Positions 8,590-16,878 of a stretch of DNA of 25,777 nt are shown here, one piece after another. Position numbers and translations under genes: made by a program. The notes under the pieces were generated by a model. That model made no database searches. It worked only from the letters and a program-made list of their open reading frames with translations, and was not told the origin of the DNA. Every line of letters starts with the position of its first letter. The stretch's first letter is position 1. The DNA comes from Hyphococcus sp. (GTDB lineage: Bacteria; Pseudomonadota; Alphaproteobacteria; Caulobacterales; Parvularculaceae): positions 1 to 25,777 of the forward strand of contig BQJH01000009.1 in assembly GCA_021604605.1 (NCBI GenBank), in the 5' to 3' direction.

Positions 8590-9225
8590 ATGAAGCGTGG
8601 CCGTAACCAACGTCGCCGACCGGGCGGCGGTAATCCAAATCGAGCACTTGATTCCAATGGTCCGGAAGTTCGGATCCGGGGAACAGCGAATCAGATTTAC
8701 GATAAATATGTCGCCTTGGCGCGCGATGCGTCCTCATCGGGTGACCGCATTAAAGCGGAAAGCTACCTTCAGCACGCCGAACATTATTTCCGTGTGATTC
8801 GCGCCACCCAGCCCGCGCCTCAGCCCAATCAACAAGCATCTGGCGAGGGCAACGAGCAGCCATCTGTGGACAATGGGGAAGACCGCAATGGCGATGGGGG
8901 AAACAACGACCGGAATAATAGCCGTCAAAATGATCGCAATCAGGATCGCAATAGGCGAGGGCGCAATCGAGATGATAATGGCGCCCGCAATGAAGCCCGC
9001 CAGAATAACACTGATGCGTCGGAGCCGACGGAAAAGCCTAAAGCCGCTGAACAGGCGTCGCCAGAACCTTCTTCGTCATCGAGCCCAGAGCCTTCTACTT
9101 CAAGCGATGATGCGGTGGCGGAAGAAAAGCCAAAGCGTAAACGCGCGCCAAGAAAATCTGTTAAGCGCGTAGCGAAAGAAGACAAAGACGCTGAGCCAAG
9201 CGACGCAACAACCGCTGCTGAATAG
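8590..9225 (+). CDS. DUF4167 domain protein with low-complexity Asn/Arg/Asp tail
   Basis: A 211-residue protein. Its first 75 residues match the alphaproteobacterial DUF4167 family: a basic start MKRGRNQRRRPGGG, then NGPEVRIRGTANQIYDKYVA and DRIKAESYLQHAEHYFRVI. The rest is disordered: an Asn/Asp/Arg-rich segment (about residues 95-140), a Ser/Glu/Pro stretch, and a Lys/Arg-rich patch near KRKRAPRKSVKRV. The make-up suggests nucleic-acid or ribosome association, but the function is unknown. The start is the ATG at 8590 because it matches the family N-terminus and has AGGA about nine bases upstream; an in-frame GTG at 8545 would add 15 unrelated residues. A position just after prmC is usual for this family. 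Confidence 0.88.
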   Translation: MKRGRNQRRRPGGGNPNRALDSNGPEVRIRGTANQIYDKYVALARDASSSGDRIKAESYLQHAEHYFRVIRATQPAPQPNQQASGEGNEQPSVDNGEDRNGDGGNNDRNNSRQNDRNQDRNRRGRNRDDNGARNEARQNNTDASEPTEKPKAAEQASPEPSSSSSPEPSTSSDDAVAEEKPKRKRAPRKSVKRVAKEDKDAEPSDATTAAE

Positions 9226-9313
9226 GCTGTTAAGCTTTTTCTGCTGCGCATAGTTGTTTGTGCATAGGTAAATATACACTAGTTTTATCTTGTCTCGGTA
9301 AGGGAGAAGACAA

Positions 9314-10132
9314 ATGTCTGGTGATAGTGCGAACAACAACGCGAAAAACCCTAAACCTCTATTCGATCTTAGCGGAAAAACCGCCATTGTAACCGGCGCC
9401 TCAAGAGGCATCGGCGAGGCGATAGCAATGCGTCTGGCCGAACACGGCGCCAATGTTGTTGTTTCGAGCCGAAAGATCGATGCCTGCCAAAATGTTGTTG
9501 ATCGTATTAATGAAAGCGAAGGCCGCGAAGCCGGTTATGCAATCGCCTGCAACATTGCCTACAAGCCGGAACTGCAACGGCTCGTTGATGAAACGAAGAA
9601 AAAATTCGGCCCTGCAGATATTCTTGTCTCCAATGCGGCCGTGAACCCTTATTTCGGGCCATCCTCGGAAATGAGTGATGAGCAGTTTGAAAAAATACTT
9701 ACCTGCAATGTCAAAGCCTCTCACTGGCTTGCGCATATGGCGGCGCCAGATATGCGCGAGAAAAAAGACGGTGCGATTATTATAATTTCATCAATTGGTG
9801 GTTTTGTCGGGTCGGGCGCTATTGGCGCCTATAATTTGTCCAAGGCCGCTGATTTACAACTTGCGCGAAACCTCGCTGTTGAGATGGGGCCGGACAATGT
9901 TCGTGTGAACTGCATCTGTCCCGGGGTTGTCAAAACGCATTTTGCCGAAGCGCTCTGGAAAGACCCGAAGATCGAAAAAATGATGACGCAGCAATTGCCG
10001 CTGCGTCGATTTGGCGACCCGGATGATATTGCCGGCGCCGCTGTCTTTATGGCCTCTCCGGCAGGGCGCTGGATGACCGGTCAAAGTATGATCATTGATG
10101 GCGGCACGCTGATCAGTATGGGCGGGCTGTAG
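9314..10132 (+). CDS. SDR family NAD(P)-dependent oxidoreductase
   Basis: A 272-residue classical short-chain dehydrogenase. The cofactor motif is TGASRGIGEA (from residue 28), followed by a SSRK segment at the end of the second strand, then NAAVNP. The catalytic set is complete: Asn132, Ser159 or Ser160, Tyr173 and Lys177 (in GAYNLSKAAD). The C-terminus WMTGQSMIIDGGTL is typical of FabG-like and DHRS4-like members. The SSRK after the second strand favours NADP over NAD. The substrate cannot be told. A good ribosome site (AAGGGAGAAG) lies before the ATG at 9314. The gene stands alone, with 88 bases upstream that are AT-rich enough for a promoter. A tiny GGGCT-AGCCC hairpin spans its stop codon without a T run. 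Confidence 0.93.
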   Translation: MSGDSANNNAKNPKPLFDLSGKTAIVTGASRGIGEAIAMRLAEHGANVVVSSRKIDACQNVVDRINESEGREAGYAIACNIAYKPELQRLVDETKKKFGPADILVSNAAVNPYFGPSSEMSDEQFEKILTCNVKASHWLAHMAAPDMREKKDGAIIIISSIGGFVGSGAIGAYNLSKAADLQLARNLAVEMGPDNVRVNCICPGVVKTHFAEALWKDPKIEKMMTQQLPLRRFGDPDDIAGAAVFMASPAGRWMTGQSMIIDGGTLISMGGL

Positions 10133-10206
10133 AGCCCTGTCGTTCTAGATCGTGTGGTAATACTGACTAACTGGTTTTCTAATATTGACAATGTTACAGT
10201 GGGTAC

Positions 10207-10575
10207 ATGAAAAACAGTACAGTTCGTATCCAACTCGTGATCGGCGGTATTTTTTTACTGAAGTTTTGGCTTACAGCTATTTCGGCCATACGAGCAGGAA
10301 CTATTTTTGCGTACCAAAATTATTGGGGTGCGCCGCAAGAAAAATATACACTCGTTTTCATGCTTCTATTGGCTACACCTATTTATTTTATTCTTGTGTG
10401 GCGGCATTTTGTGCCAAGGAAAAAGAAGCTTACAAAAAAGACAGAGCCTAAATCGCGACTATTAACACCAATTAGTGAACGGCTTTACAAGGCGCGGTCT
10501 GTGCGGGAAGCATCCAAAGAGAAATTGGTTAGGAGCGCAGATGCTGTCCGATCTGAGGGTAGCAATCTATCGTGA
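10207..10575 (+). CDS. Small two-helix membrane protein of unknown function
   Basis: A 122-residue frame that I do not recognise. Two hydrophobic helices are visible, about residues 8-30 (IQLVIGGIFLLKFWLTAISA) and 47-66 (YTLVFMLLLATPIYFILVWR). A strongly basic tail follows, beginning RHFVPRKKKLTKK. By the positive-inside rule both ends are cytoplasmic, with a short outer loop around NYWGAPQEK. The sequence around it is visibly richer in A and T than the neighbours and lacks their codon style, which suggests transferred or fast-changing DNA. The ribosome site is poor. The clear membrane pattern argues for a real gene, but no homologue family is claimed. Confidence 0.55.
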   Translation: MKNSTVRIQLVIGGIFLLKFWLTAISAIRAGTIFAYQNYWGAPQEKYTLVFMLLLATPIYFILVWRHFVPRKKKLTKKTEPKSRLLTPISERLYKARSVREASKEKLVRSADAVRSEGSNLS

Positions 10576-10623
10576 GGAAATGTGTTATTTGGTATTAAAT
10601 TCATATCGTTCACAATGCGTAAT

Positions 10624-10643
10624 TGGCGGAAGCCATATTTTTT
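10624..10643 (+). terminator. Weak hairpin with T run after the small membrane protein
   Basis: TGGC pairs with GCCA across a GGAA tetraloop and is followed by TATTTTTTT. The four-pair stem is short, but the loop type and T run are terminator-like. It lies between the convergent small membrane protein gene and the aminopeptidase. Confidence 0.3.
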
Positions 10644-10652
10644 CAACCATGA

Positions 10653-12470
10653 TCATATCGCGCGTGTAGCATCCTCAAACCAGTCTTTGATTTCCGCCGG
10701 GATTAAATCTCCAAGCTTGGTGCGAACCTCAGCGTGATAGTCGTTCAACCAGTTGCGCTCTTCTTCCGTCAGGAGATCAACGACAACAAGGTCAAGATTG
10801 ATCGGCGCCAGGGTGATGGTTTCAAAAGACATCATTGCGCGTTCCCCGCCTTTAACGGGTTGGGGCTGGCTCACAACAATCAGATTTTCGATACGGATGC
10901 CAAATTCTTCGGCTTTATAAAAACCCGGCTCATTGGAAAGGATCATGCCGGGTTTTAAGGGTTGGGTGTTTGGCGTATTGGCGATGCGTTGTGGCCCCTC
11001 ATGCACGCCGAGAAATGATCCGACGCCGTGTCCGGTGCCATGGTCATAATCGAGGCCCATATCCCAGAGCGGCTTGCGAGCAAAAGCGTCGAGCTGATGA
11101 CCTGTTGTTCCAGCGGGAAACTTTAGCGTTGCCAGCGCTATGTGGCCTTTTAAAACACGCGTAAACCGATCACGCATTTCCTCGGTTGCCGTGCCGATCG
11201 GCGTGGTGCGGGTGATGTCAGTTGTGCCGTCAGGATACTGACCGCCTGAGTCAACGAGGTAGAGCGTATTTCTGTCCAGTGTTTTATTGGTCTCGGTTGA
11301 GACTTTATAATGGCAGAGAGCGCCGTTTGATCCGGCGCCGGAGATTGTGTCGAAGCTGATATCGCGAAGCTGGTCTGATGTGCGGCGGAAACTTTCCAGT
11401 TTTTTTGCAGCCGTGATTTCATCGACATCGCCGTTTTGAGCCTCAGTATCAATCCAGTGTAAAAACCGCGTAACCGCAACGCCGTCACGGATATGGGCAG
11501 AGCGGGCGCCTTCGATCTCGGTTTCGTTCTTGGTGGCGCGGGGGAGCGCACAAGGGTCGGTCAGGGGGACAATCTTTGCGCCCGCCTGTTTGAGGTCGGC
11601 GGCGTATTTTGACGGCGCCAGCGCCGGGTCAACCGCAACGCTTGCGCCGGTTTGACCCAGTTTTTCCAATGCACTCGTCACATCCGTTTCAGCACGAATA
11701 TCGACATCGTCGCCTAAAAATTCCGGCAGGGCGTTGCCGACTTTTTCCGGTGCAATAAAGAGGGTTGCTTTGCCATCCTTGTTGATGATCGCGCGGGCGA
11801 GCGGCAGGGGTGTCCTCGCAACATCGCCGCCGCGAATATTAAACAGCCATGCGATAGATGGCGGCGCCGTAATCAACGCCGCATCAGCACCCGCTTTTGA
11901 AATTGCGGCGGCAATATCGCGGCGCTTGTCCTCCGATGACTTACCAGCAAATTTAATTTCATGGGACAGAGCAGGGGCTGTAGGTTTTTCTGGTTGGTCC
12001 GACCATGCAACATCAATAGGGTTTTGCGTCACCGCAACCAAAGTAAAGCCCGCACTTTTTGCAGCGTTTTGTAAATGTTCAACACTTGAGAGTGTATGCA
12101 GCATTGGGTCATAGCCAATGCGCTCGCCTTTTTTCGCGTGCTCGCTCAGCCATTGATGCGACGAGGTCGCCGGAACATCTGCATAAGCAAAATGTGCACT
12201 ATCAACTTCCTGGCGAACCTGAAGCGTATAACGTCCATCGGTGAAGATGATGGCTTTGTCTAGAAGAACAATGGCGGACCCGGCAGAACCAGAAAATCCG
12301 GACGCCCACATAAGCCGTTCAGCATAATCCGGAATATATTCATTCTGGTACTCATCATCGTGCGGAACGACAAACCCGTCGAGGTTTTGTTTTTTCAGTT
12401 CAGCGCGCAATAGCGGCAGATGTTTACCGGCGAACGAACGATCGGAAACGGGTTCATAAGTCTGGAACAT
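10653..12470 (-). CDS. Xaa-Pro aminopeptidase, M24B family (three-domain type)
   Basis: A 605-residue metallopeptidase of the long aminopeptidase P type, which removes an N-terminal residue preceding proline. Two creatinase-like N-terminal domains come first; the first holds VVPHDDEYQNEYIPDYAERL and SGFSGSAGSAIVLLD. The catalytic pita-bread domain starts near residue 310. Metal ligands are visible: Asp in YLVDSGGQYPDGTTDITRT (two Asp), His in DHGTGHGVG, Glu in LSNEPGFY, and Glu in FGIRIENL. The C-terminal segment ending in VEEERNWLND-like residues (LTEEERNWLNDYHAEVR) is the usual cap of this subtype. No signal peptide is present, so it is cytosolic. It is the last gene of the minus-strand group and lies 87 bases after prmA. 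Confidence 0.95.
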   Translation of the reverse strand: MFQTYEPVSDRSFAGKHLPLLRAELKKQNLDGFVVPHDDEYQNEYIPDYAERLMWASGFSGSAGSAIVLLDKAIIFTDGRYTLQVRQEVDSAHFAYADVPATSSHQWLSEHAKKGERIGYDPMLHTLSSVEHLQNAAKSAGFTLVAVTQNPIDVAWSDQPEKPTAPALSHEIKFAGKSSEDKRRDIAAAISKAGADAALITAPPSIAWLFNIRGGDVARTPLPLARAIINKDGKATLFIAPEKVGNALPEFLGDDVDIRAETDVTSALEKLGQTGASVAVDPALAPSKYAADLKQAGAKIVPLTDPCALPRATKNETEIEGARSAHIRDGVAVTRFLHWIDTEAQNGDVDEITAAKKLESFRRTSDQLRDISFDTISGAGSNGALCHYKVSTETNKTLDRNTLYLVDSGGQYPDGTTDITRTTPIGTATEEMRDRFTRVLKGHIALATLKFPAGTTGHQLDAFARKPLWDMGLDYDHGTGHGVGSFLGVHEGPQRIANTPNTQPLKPGMILSNEPGFYKAEEFGIRIENLIVVSQPQPVKGGERAMMSFETITLAPINLDLVVVDLLTEEERNWLNDYHAEVRTKLGDLIPAEIKDWFEDATRAI

Positions 12471-12498
12471 GGATGAGGCGTCCTTTAAAAAATGCTGG

Positions 12499-12533
12499 GC
12501 GCAATATTGCGCTTTGAGGCTCCAGTCTCAAGG
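12499..12533. promoter_or_regulatory. Perfect 14-bp palindrome and adjacent hairpin upstream of the aminopeptidase
   Basis: GCGCAATATTGCGC at 12499-12512 is a perfect palindrome. A second inverted repeat overlaps it: CTTTGAG (12512-12518) pairs with CTCAAGG (12527-12533), with one wobble. On the minus strand both come after prmA and before the aminopeptidase, followed by CATTTTTT. They could form a terminator for prmA or an operator for the aminopeptidase; the sequence does not decide. Confidence 0.35.
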
Positions 12534-12557
12534 GGCGAGAGGAGGAAGATTTAGGGG

Positions 12558-13442
12558 TTATTCGCGCACGAGGAGAAGCACCGGCCAGGTCTCCTGTTCC
12601 AGCCGATTGATGACGCGAAAGCCCACGGTTTCATAGGCGCTGATTACTCGCTCCATCTGTTCGGTCATCAGTCCGGCCAGCATCACCCGGCCATTTTTCT
12701 GGATATGGGCGGCCATGTCCGGCGCCAGTTCCATCAGTGGTCCGGCGAGGATATTGGCGAAGACAAAATCAAAAGGCGCGGCTTTTTCGATCGCTGCGTG
12801 ATCGAACCCGGCGGCTGTCACGATATTCAGCTTATCGTCAACGCTGTTCAGCGTCGCGTTTTCTTTTGCGATCGCGACAGAGTCCTCGTCTATGTCGCTG
12901 GCGAGGATTTGCCGACCCCAAAGCTTTGCGGCTGCTATAGCGAGAATTGCCGAGCCGCAACCAAGGTCAAAGACAGATTTGGGCGCCCAGCCGGAAAACC
13001 TTTCGAGCAAGGTGAGGCATCCAGCGGTGGTTGGATGATGGCCCGTGCCAAAGGCCAGGTTTGCGTCAATGCGGATCGGGATATCGTCTTTTTCATTCGG
13101 CAGTTTGTCAGCGTCATGAACGCCGAAAAGAACAAAGCGCCCGCAACGGACAACGCCCAGCCCCTCAAGTGCATGGGCCACCCAATCAATGTCAGGCAGT
13201 TCTTCCAGGTCGCCGTCTTTCAGTCTGCCATGTTCTTTAACAAGCGCGTTCACAGCATCCATGTCAGGCGCGGCGCCAAAATAAGCCTCCAGCCTCCAGG
13301 CGCTGGCGCCATCTTCAACGGCGGCGTCTGCTTTAGTGAGGCTAACCGCATCGGCTGGTGGATATAAAATTTCACTCAACGCTTTGCTGGCTTCGTTTAA
13401 GGGTGCGCGCGCGCCTTCCCATGTGATTTTGTAAGATGTCAT
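12558..13442 (-). CDS. prmA: PrmA, ribosomal protein L11 methyltransferase
   Basis: A 294-residue S-adenosylmethionine-dependent methyltransferase that trimethylates lysines and the N-terminus of ribosomal protein L11. The N-terminal substrate domain contains DIDWVAHALEGLGVVRCGRF. Then come IDANLAFGTGHHPTTAGCL (the family FGTGxHxTT motif), the methyl-donor site VFDLGCGSAILAIAAAK, and FDFVFANILAGPLMELAPD with the NILAxPL motif. All are diagnostic. The start ATG at 13442 lies 12 bases after the stop of the DUF5946 gene, so the two are probably co-transcribed. A distinguishing point is the first motif: DWV as in PrmA of alphaproteobacteria. Confidence 0.95.
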   Translation of the reverse strand: MTSYKITWEGARAPLNEASKALSEILYPPADAVSLTKADAAVEDGASAWRLEAYFGAAPDMDAVNALVKEHGRLKDGDLEELPDIDWVAHALEGLGVVRCGRFVLFGVHDADKLPNEKDDIPIRIDANLAFGTGHHPTTAGCLTLLERFSGWAPKSVFDLGCGSAILAIAAAKLWGRQILASDIDEDSVAIAKENATLNSVDDKLNIVTAAGFDHAAIEKAAPFDFVFANILAGPLMELAPDMAAHIQKNGRVMLAGLMTEQMERVISAYETVGFRVINRLEQETWPVLLLVRE

Positions 13443-13454
13443 ATTGGTTCCAGC

Positions 13455-13976
13455 TTATGATCGTTGGTCAATTAATTGGACAAGATGGCGCGCTGTATCA
13501 TGATGCGGTTTCCATGCCCGCCAGACCGTTTCCGCCCACTTCATCACTATGTCTTTGTGTTCTTCGACGTTCGTGGCTGCGAGCACGTCTCTAACGGTGA
13601 TCTCATAGCTTTGCGGGGCCGGCGGCGCCAGCGGTTTGAACTTGTCTTTATGTTTATTGGCAAGAGTTTTCAAAAGCCGTGGGATAAAAACCAGCTCCCG
13701 TTTTTGCTCGATAAGGGCGCAAAGCGCCGCCAAATGAATGTTCACAGATTGCGCAGCCCGCCTGTCTGATTGATTGCCCGGGTGCTGGGTTGTGTACGCA
13801 TCTGTCGTGTAGCGATGAACGGAAAAATATCCTTCATCTTGAAATTCACGTGCGAGAATTTCATTGAAGGTTGCCCAGCATTCTGTTGAGCCGCCAAGGT
13901 AAGCGTGGGTAGTGCCGTCAACAGCATCGAGTATAACACCGCAATCCGGGCAAACAGTCTTTTGTGGGGAGGGCAT
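13455..13976 (-). CDS. DUF5946 family protein with N-terminal CxxC
   Basis: A 173-residue protein with a CPDCG pair near its start (Cys9 and Cys12), the AYLGGSTECWATFNEILARE segment, and YTTDAYTTQHPGNQSDRRA followed by a helical SVNIHLAALCALIE region. This pattern matches my recollection of the DUF5946 family, whose function is unknown. Cys9, Cys12, Cys33 and conserved His residues could bind a metal. Its ATG overlaps the uvrD stop codon by one base (TAATG), so translation is probably coupled. Lying between uvrD and prmA gives no clear functional hint. Confidence 0.8.
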   Translation of the reverse strand: MPSPQKTVCPDCGVILDAVDGTTHAYLGGSTECWATFNEILAREFQDEGYFSVHRYTTDAYTTQHPGNQSDRRAAQSVNIHLAALCALIEQKRELVFIPRLLKTLANKHKDKFKPLAPPAPQSYEITVRDVLAATNVEEHKDIVMKWAETVWRAWKPHHDTARHLVQLIDQRS

Positions 13977-16315
13977 TACGCCGCCTCAACAAATGTATCG
14001 ATAACTTTCTTGGGGCCGGAATGCTCAAAATCAACCGTGAGTTTTTGGCCTTCCACAGATGATATTTTTCCGTAGCCGAATTTTTGATGAAAAACCCTTG
14101 CGCCAATTTTAAACTTTGATTTGCCTGGCGCGCTGACGGAAACAGAATTGGCGCGCCCTTCAAGCATCGGAGGAGAAGAAGGGCGACGTGTTGAAGCCGC
14201 GCGCGCGCGCTGCCAGCCGGGGTTGTCGTAATAGGCATCGTCCCGCAACTTGCCGCCGTCAAAGCTTGAATGGCTGGCGAGGCTTGCGGCTGAGTTGCCG
14301 TAAAGGCCGGGTTCGGAAACCACATCCACATGCTCTTCCGGGAGCTCATCGATGAAACGCGATGGAATAGCCGTTTGCCACCTGCCATATATTTGGCGAT
14401 TGGCGGCGAAGGAAATGCGTGCGCTTTCTTCTGCTCTGGTAATGCCCACATAGGCGAGGCGGCGTTCTTCTTCCAGCGCTGCATTGCCTTTTTCATCAAG
14501 GGATCTTTTGGATGGGAAAATTTCTTCTTCCCAACCGGGCAGAAATACGATGGGAAACTCCAGGCCTTTGGCCGCGTGCAGTGTCATCAGCCAGACGCAG
14601 CCGTCGCTGTCATTTTCATTGCGTTCTGCGACCAACGCCACATGATCGAGATAACCTACCAATGTATCAAATTCTGAAACGCCCTGAATGAGTTCTTTTA
14701 AATTATCGAGTTTGCCCGGCGCTTGAGGTGATTTGGAGTTCTTCCACATTTCAATGTAGCCGGATTCCTCCAACACGAGTTCTGCGAGATCGGCAGGGGT
14801 CATGTCCTTGGCGTCGCGGGACCAGCGGTCAACCGTATCAACAAAGTTGACGAGGGACCGTCTAGCCGCGGCGTGCAGATCATCGCTTTCCAGGGCTAGC
14901 CGTGACGCTGCCATCAAAGGAATGTTCTGCGCGCGAGCCAGCTTGTGCAGGGTTTGTAGCGCCTTATCGCCGAGACCACGTTTGGGTTTGTTGACGATGC
15001 GTTCAAACGCGAGGTCATCGTCGGCGCTGCGAATTAACCGTAAATAGGAGAGGGCGTCTCGGGTTTCTTCCCGCTCATAAAACCGCGGGCCGCCAACAAC
15101 ACGATAGGCAAGGCCGAGCATGTTAAAGCGTTCTTCAAAGGCGCGCATTTGAAACGACGCCCGGACCAACACCGCCATTTCGCTCAAGGAGCGGCCTTTT
15201 GATTGTTCCGCTTCGATATCATCGCCGATGAGGCGGGCTTCTTCTTCCCCATCCCAGACGCCGCGCACTTTGACCTTTTCGCCTTCGTCGCGGTCAGTCC
15301 ACAGCTCTTTGCCGAGGCGCGCCGTATTGGCGGCTATCAAACCAGACGCGGCGCCAAGGATCGATGGCGTTGATCTGTAATTGCGCTCAAGGCGGATCAC
15401 TGACGCGCCAGGAAAGTCTTTTTCAAAGCGCAGGATATTTTCAACTTCCGCGCCGCGCCACCCATAGATTGACTGGTCGTCATCACCAACACAGCAAATG
15501 TTTTTGTGTTGTTGCGCCAGCATCCGCAGCCACAAATATTGTGCGACATTGGTGTCCTGATATTCGTCGACCAGCATATAGCGGAAGCGTCGTTGATATT
15601 CTGTCAGCACGTCCGGATTGTTCTGGAAGATCGTTAGATTGTGAACGAGGAGATCGCCGAAGTCGACGGCGTTCAACGTGGTCAGTCGGGCCTGATAGGC
15701 TTTATAAAGAACAATCGCTTTGCCATCGGCGAAATGGTAGCCCTCATTGGCGGGGACTTTGTCCGGCGTCAGGCCACGATTTTTCCAACCATCTATGACA
15801 GAAGCGAGGCCGCGTCCGGTCCATCGCTTTTCATCGATATTGGCCGCTGTAATCACCTGCTTGGCGAGGCGGATCTGGTCATCAGTATCAAGGATCGTGA
15901 AAGATGATTTCAGCCCGGCCAGCTCTGCGTGGCGGCGCAGGATCTGAGCGCCGATCGAGTGGAAAGTTCCTAGCCATTGCATACCCTCAACACTGTCGCC
16001 AACCAGCGCCTCGATGCGGGTTTTCATCTCCCGGGCTGCCTTGTTGGTGAAGGTGACGGCAAGGATTTGCCAGGGTTGCGCCCGCCCGGTGAACAGGAGA
16101 TGCGCCAGCCGGGTTGTGAGCGCTCTGGTTTTCCCGGTGCCGGCGCCCGCCAACATCAGGACCGGGCCGTCAGTGGTGAGCACTGCTGCGCGCTGTTCTT
16201 CGTTTAAACCATCAAGATAAGGTGCTGTTTCTACTTCATTTTCATTGATTGATGGCGCCCGCGCGGCAGCCATGGCGCGTTCGGAGATTGACGGTTTACG
16301 GACAGGGTCAGACAT
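13976..16315 (-). CDS. uvrD: UvrD/PcrA-type superfamily 1 DNA helicase
   Basis: A 779-residue 3'-5' helicase for nucleotide excision and mismatch repair and for removing RecA or stalled polymerase. Motifs in order are the Q-motif region LNEEQRAAV, Walker A AGAGTGKTRALTTR (residues 56-63 core), TFTNKAAREMK, VDEYQDTN, GDDDQSIYGWRGA, LERNYRST, LMTLHAAKGLEFPIVFLPG, and EERRLAYVGITRAE. The C-terminal tail FKIGARVFHQKFGYGKISSV is the Tudor-like fold of PcrA and UvrD that contacts RNA polymerase. A non-conserved 30-residue extension precedes the core. It is the first gene of the minus-strand group and lies divergent from the YegP-like gene with 143 bases between. Confidence 0.96.
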   Translation of the reverse strand: MSDPVRKPSISERAMAAARAPSINENEVETAPYLDGLNEEQRAAVLTTDGPVLMLAGAGTGKTRALTTRLAHLLFTGRAQPWQILAVTFTNKAAREMKTRIEALVGDSVEGMQWLGTFHSIGAQILRRHAELAGLKSSFTILDTDDQIRLAKQVITAANIDEKRWTGRGLASVIDGWKNRGLTPDKVPANEGYHFADGKAIVLYKAYQARLTTLNAVDFGDLLVHNLTIFQNNPDVLTEYQRRFRYMLVDEYQDTNVAQYLWLRMLAQQHKNICCVGDDDQSIYGWRGAEVENILRFEKDFPGASVIRLERNYRSTPSILGAASGLIAANTARLGKELWTDRDEGEKVKVRGVWDGEEEARLIGDDIEAEQSKGRSLSEMAVLVRASFQMRAFEERFNMLGLAYRVVGGPRFYEREETRDALSYLRLIRSADDDLAFERIVNKPKRGLGDKALQTLHKLARAQNIPLMAASRLALESDDLHAAARRSLVNFVDTVDRWSRDAKDMTPADLAELVLEESGYIEMWKNSKSPQAPGKLDNLKELIQGVSEFDTLVGYLDHVALVAERNENDSDGCVWLMTLHAAKGLEFPIVFLPGWEEEIFPSKRSLDEKGNAALEEERRLAYVGITRAEESARISFAANRQIYGRWQTAIPSRFIDELPEEHVDVVSEPGLYGNSAASLASHSSFDGGKLRDDAYYDNPGWQRARAASTRRPSSPPMLEGRANSVSVSAPGKSKFKIGARVFHQKFGYGKISSVEGQKLTVDFEHSGPKKVIDTFVEAA

Positions 16316-16458
16316 GATGGGGCAAGCCTACGCGAAGGAGAACGATTCTGGAACATCCATCAAATATTACGGTTTTCAGGAATTGCAAATCACGCTGAGG
16401 TCGCCATGATTGGAATCACTTTAGGGCGAGAGAGAATTCAAAGAAGGAGATAGCCGTC

Positions 16459-16794
16459 ATGGCAGGAAAGTTCGAACTATATAAAGATAATGGCGGCGAG
16501 TTCCGCTTTCGCCTCAAAGCTGGCAATGGCGAGAATATCCTCGCCAGCGAAGGCTATAAAGCCAAGGCGAGCTGCGAGAATGGTATCGCGTCGGTCAAGA
16601 AAAATTCTGTTGATGACGGCCGTTACGAGATTAAGGAACAGTCGAATGGCAAGCCGTATTTTGTCCTCAAGGCGGGCAATGGCGAAGTGATCGGCAAGTC
16701 ACAGGCCTACGAGTCGGAAGCCTCATGCAAAAACGGCATCGAGTCTGTGAAAAACAATGCGCCAGATGCGAGCGTTGACGATCAGGCTGGCTAA
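16459..16794 (+). CDS. YegP-like DUF1508 protein (tandem repeat)
   Basis: A 111-residue protein made of two copies of the DUF1508 unit. The first spans about residues 3-49 (FELYKDNGGEFRFRLKAGNG, then SCENGIASVKKN) and the second about 54-101 (YEIKEQSNGKPYFVLKAGNG, then SCKNGIESVKNN). Each copy keeps the KAGNGExI and SxAYxxxxSCxNGIxSVK pattern seen in E. coli YegP. The function is unknown; it is a small cytosolic protein often linked to stress. A good ribosome site (AAGGAG) lies upstream, and a strong bidirectional terminator follows. Confidence 0.92.
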   Translation: MAGKFELYKDNGGEFRFRLKAGNGENILASEGYKAKASCENGIASVKKNSVDDGRYEIKEQSNGKPYFVLKAGNGEVIGKSQAYESEASCKNGIESVKNNAPDASVDDQAG

Positions 16795-16828
16795 AATACA
16801 AGTCTAAACTCGTTAGCAACCAGACAAG

Positions 16829-16861
16829 AAAAACGCCGCTCATATTGGGCGGCGTTTTTTT
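16829..16861. terminator. Bidirectional rho-independent terminator
   Basis: AAAAACGCCGC pairs with GCGGCGTTTTT across a nine-base loop. The T run on the plus strand serves the YegP-like gene; the A run, read on the minus strand as T, serves the convergent marR gene. The stem has eleven pairs including a strong GC core. Confidence 0.9.
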
Positions 16862-16878
16862 GCAGACAGACAGTTGTG

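Noticed and set aside
8873..9172. A frame rich in Met and Arg inside the DUF4167 gene
   Set aside because: It is a frame-shifted reading of the low-complexity Asn/Asp/Arg region.
10124..10137. Hairpin GGGCT-GTAG-AGCCC at the SDR stop codon
   Set aside because: Five pairs only and no T run; not accepted as a terminator.
12705..13367. A 220-residue plus-strand open frame antisense to prmA
   Set aside because: It lies fully inside prmA on the other strand, has no recognisable domain, and prmA shows every family motif; it is a codon-bias shadow.
13918..14499. A 193-residue minus-strand frame overlapping the end of uvrD
   Set aside because: It overlaps uvrD and the DUF5946 gene in another frame and reads as low-quality sequence without a domain.
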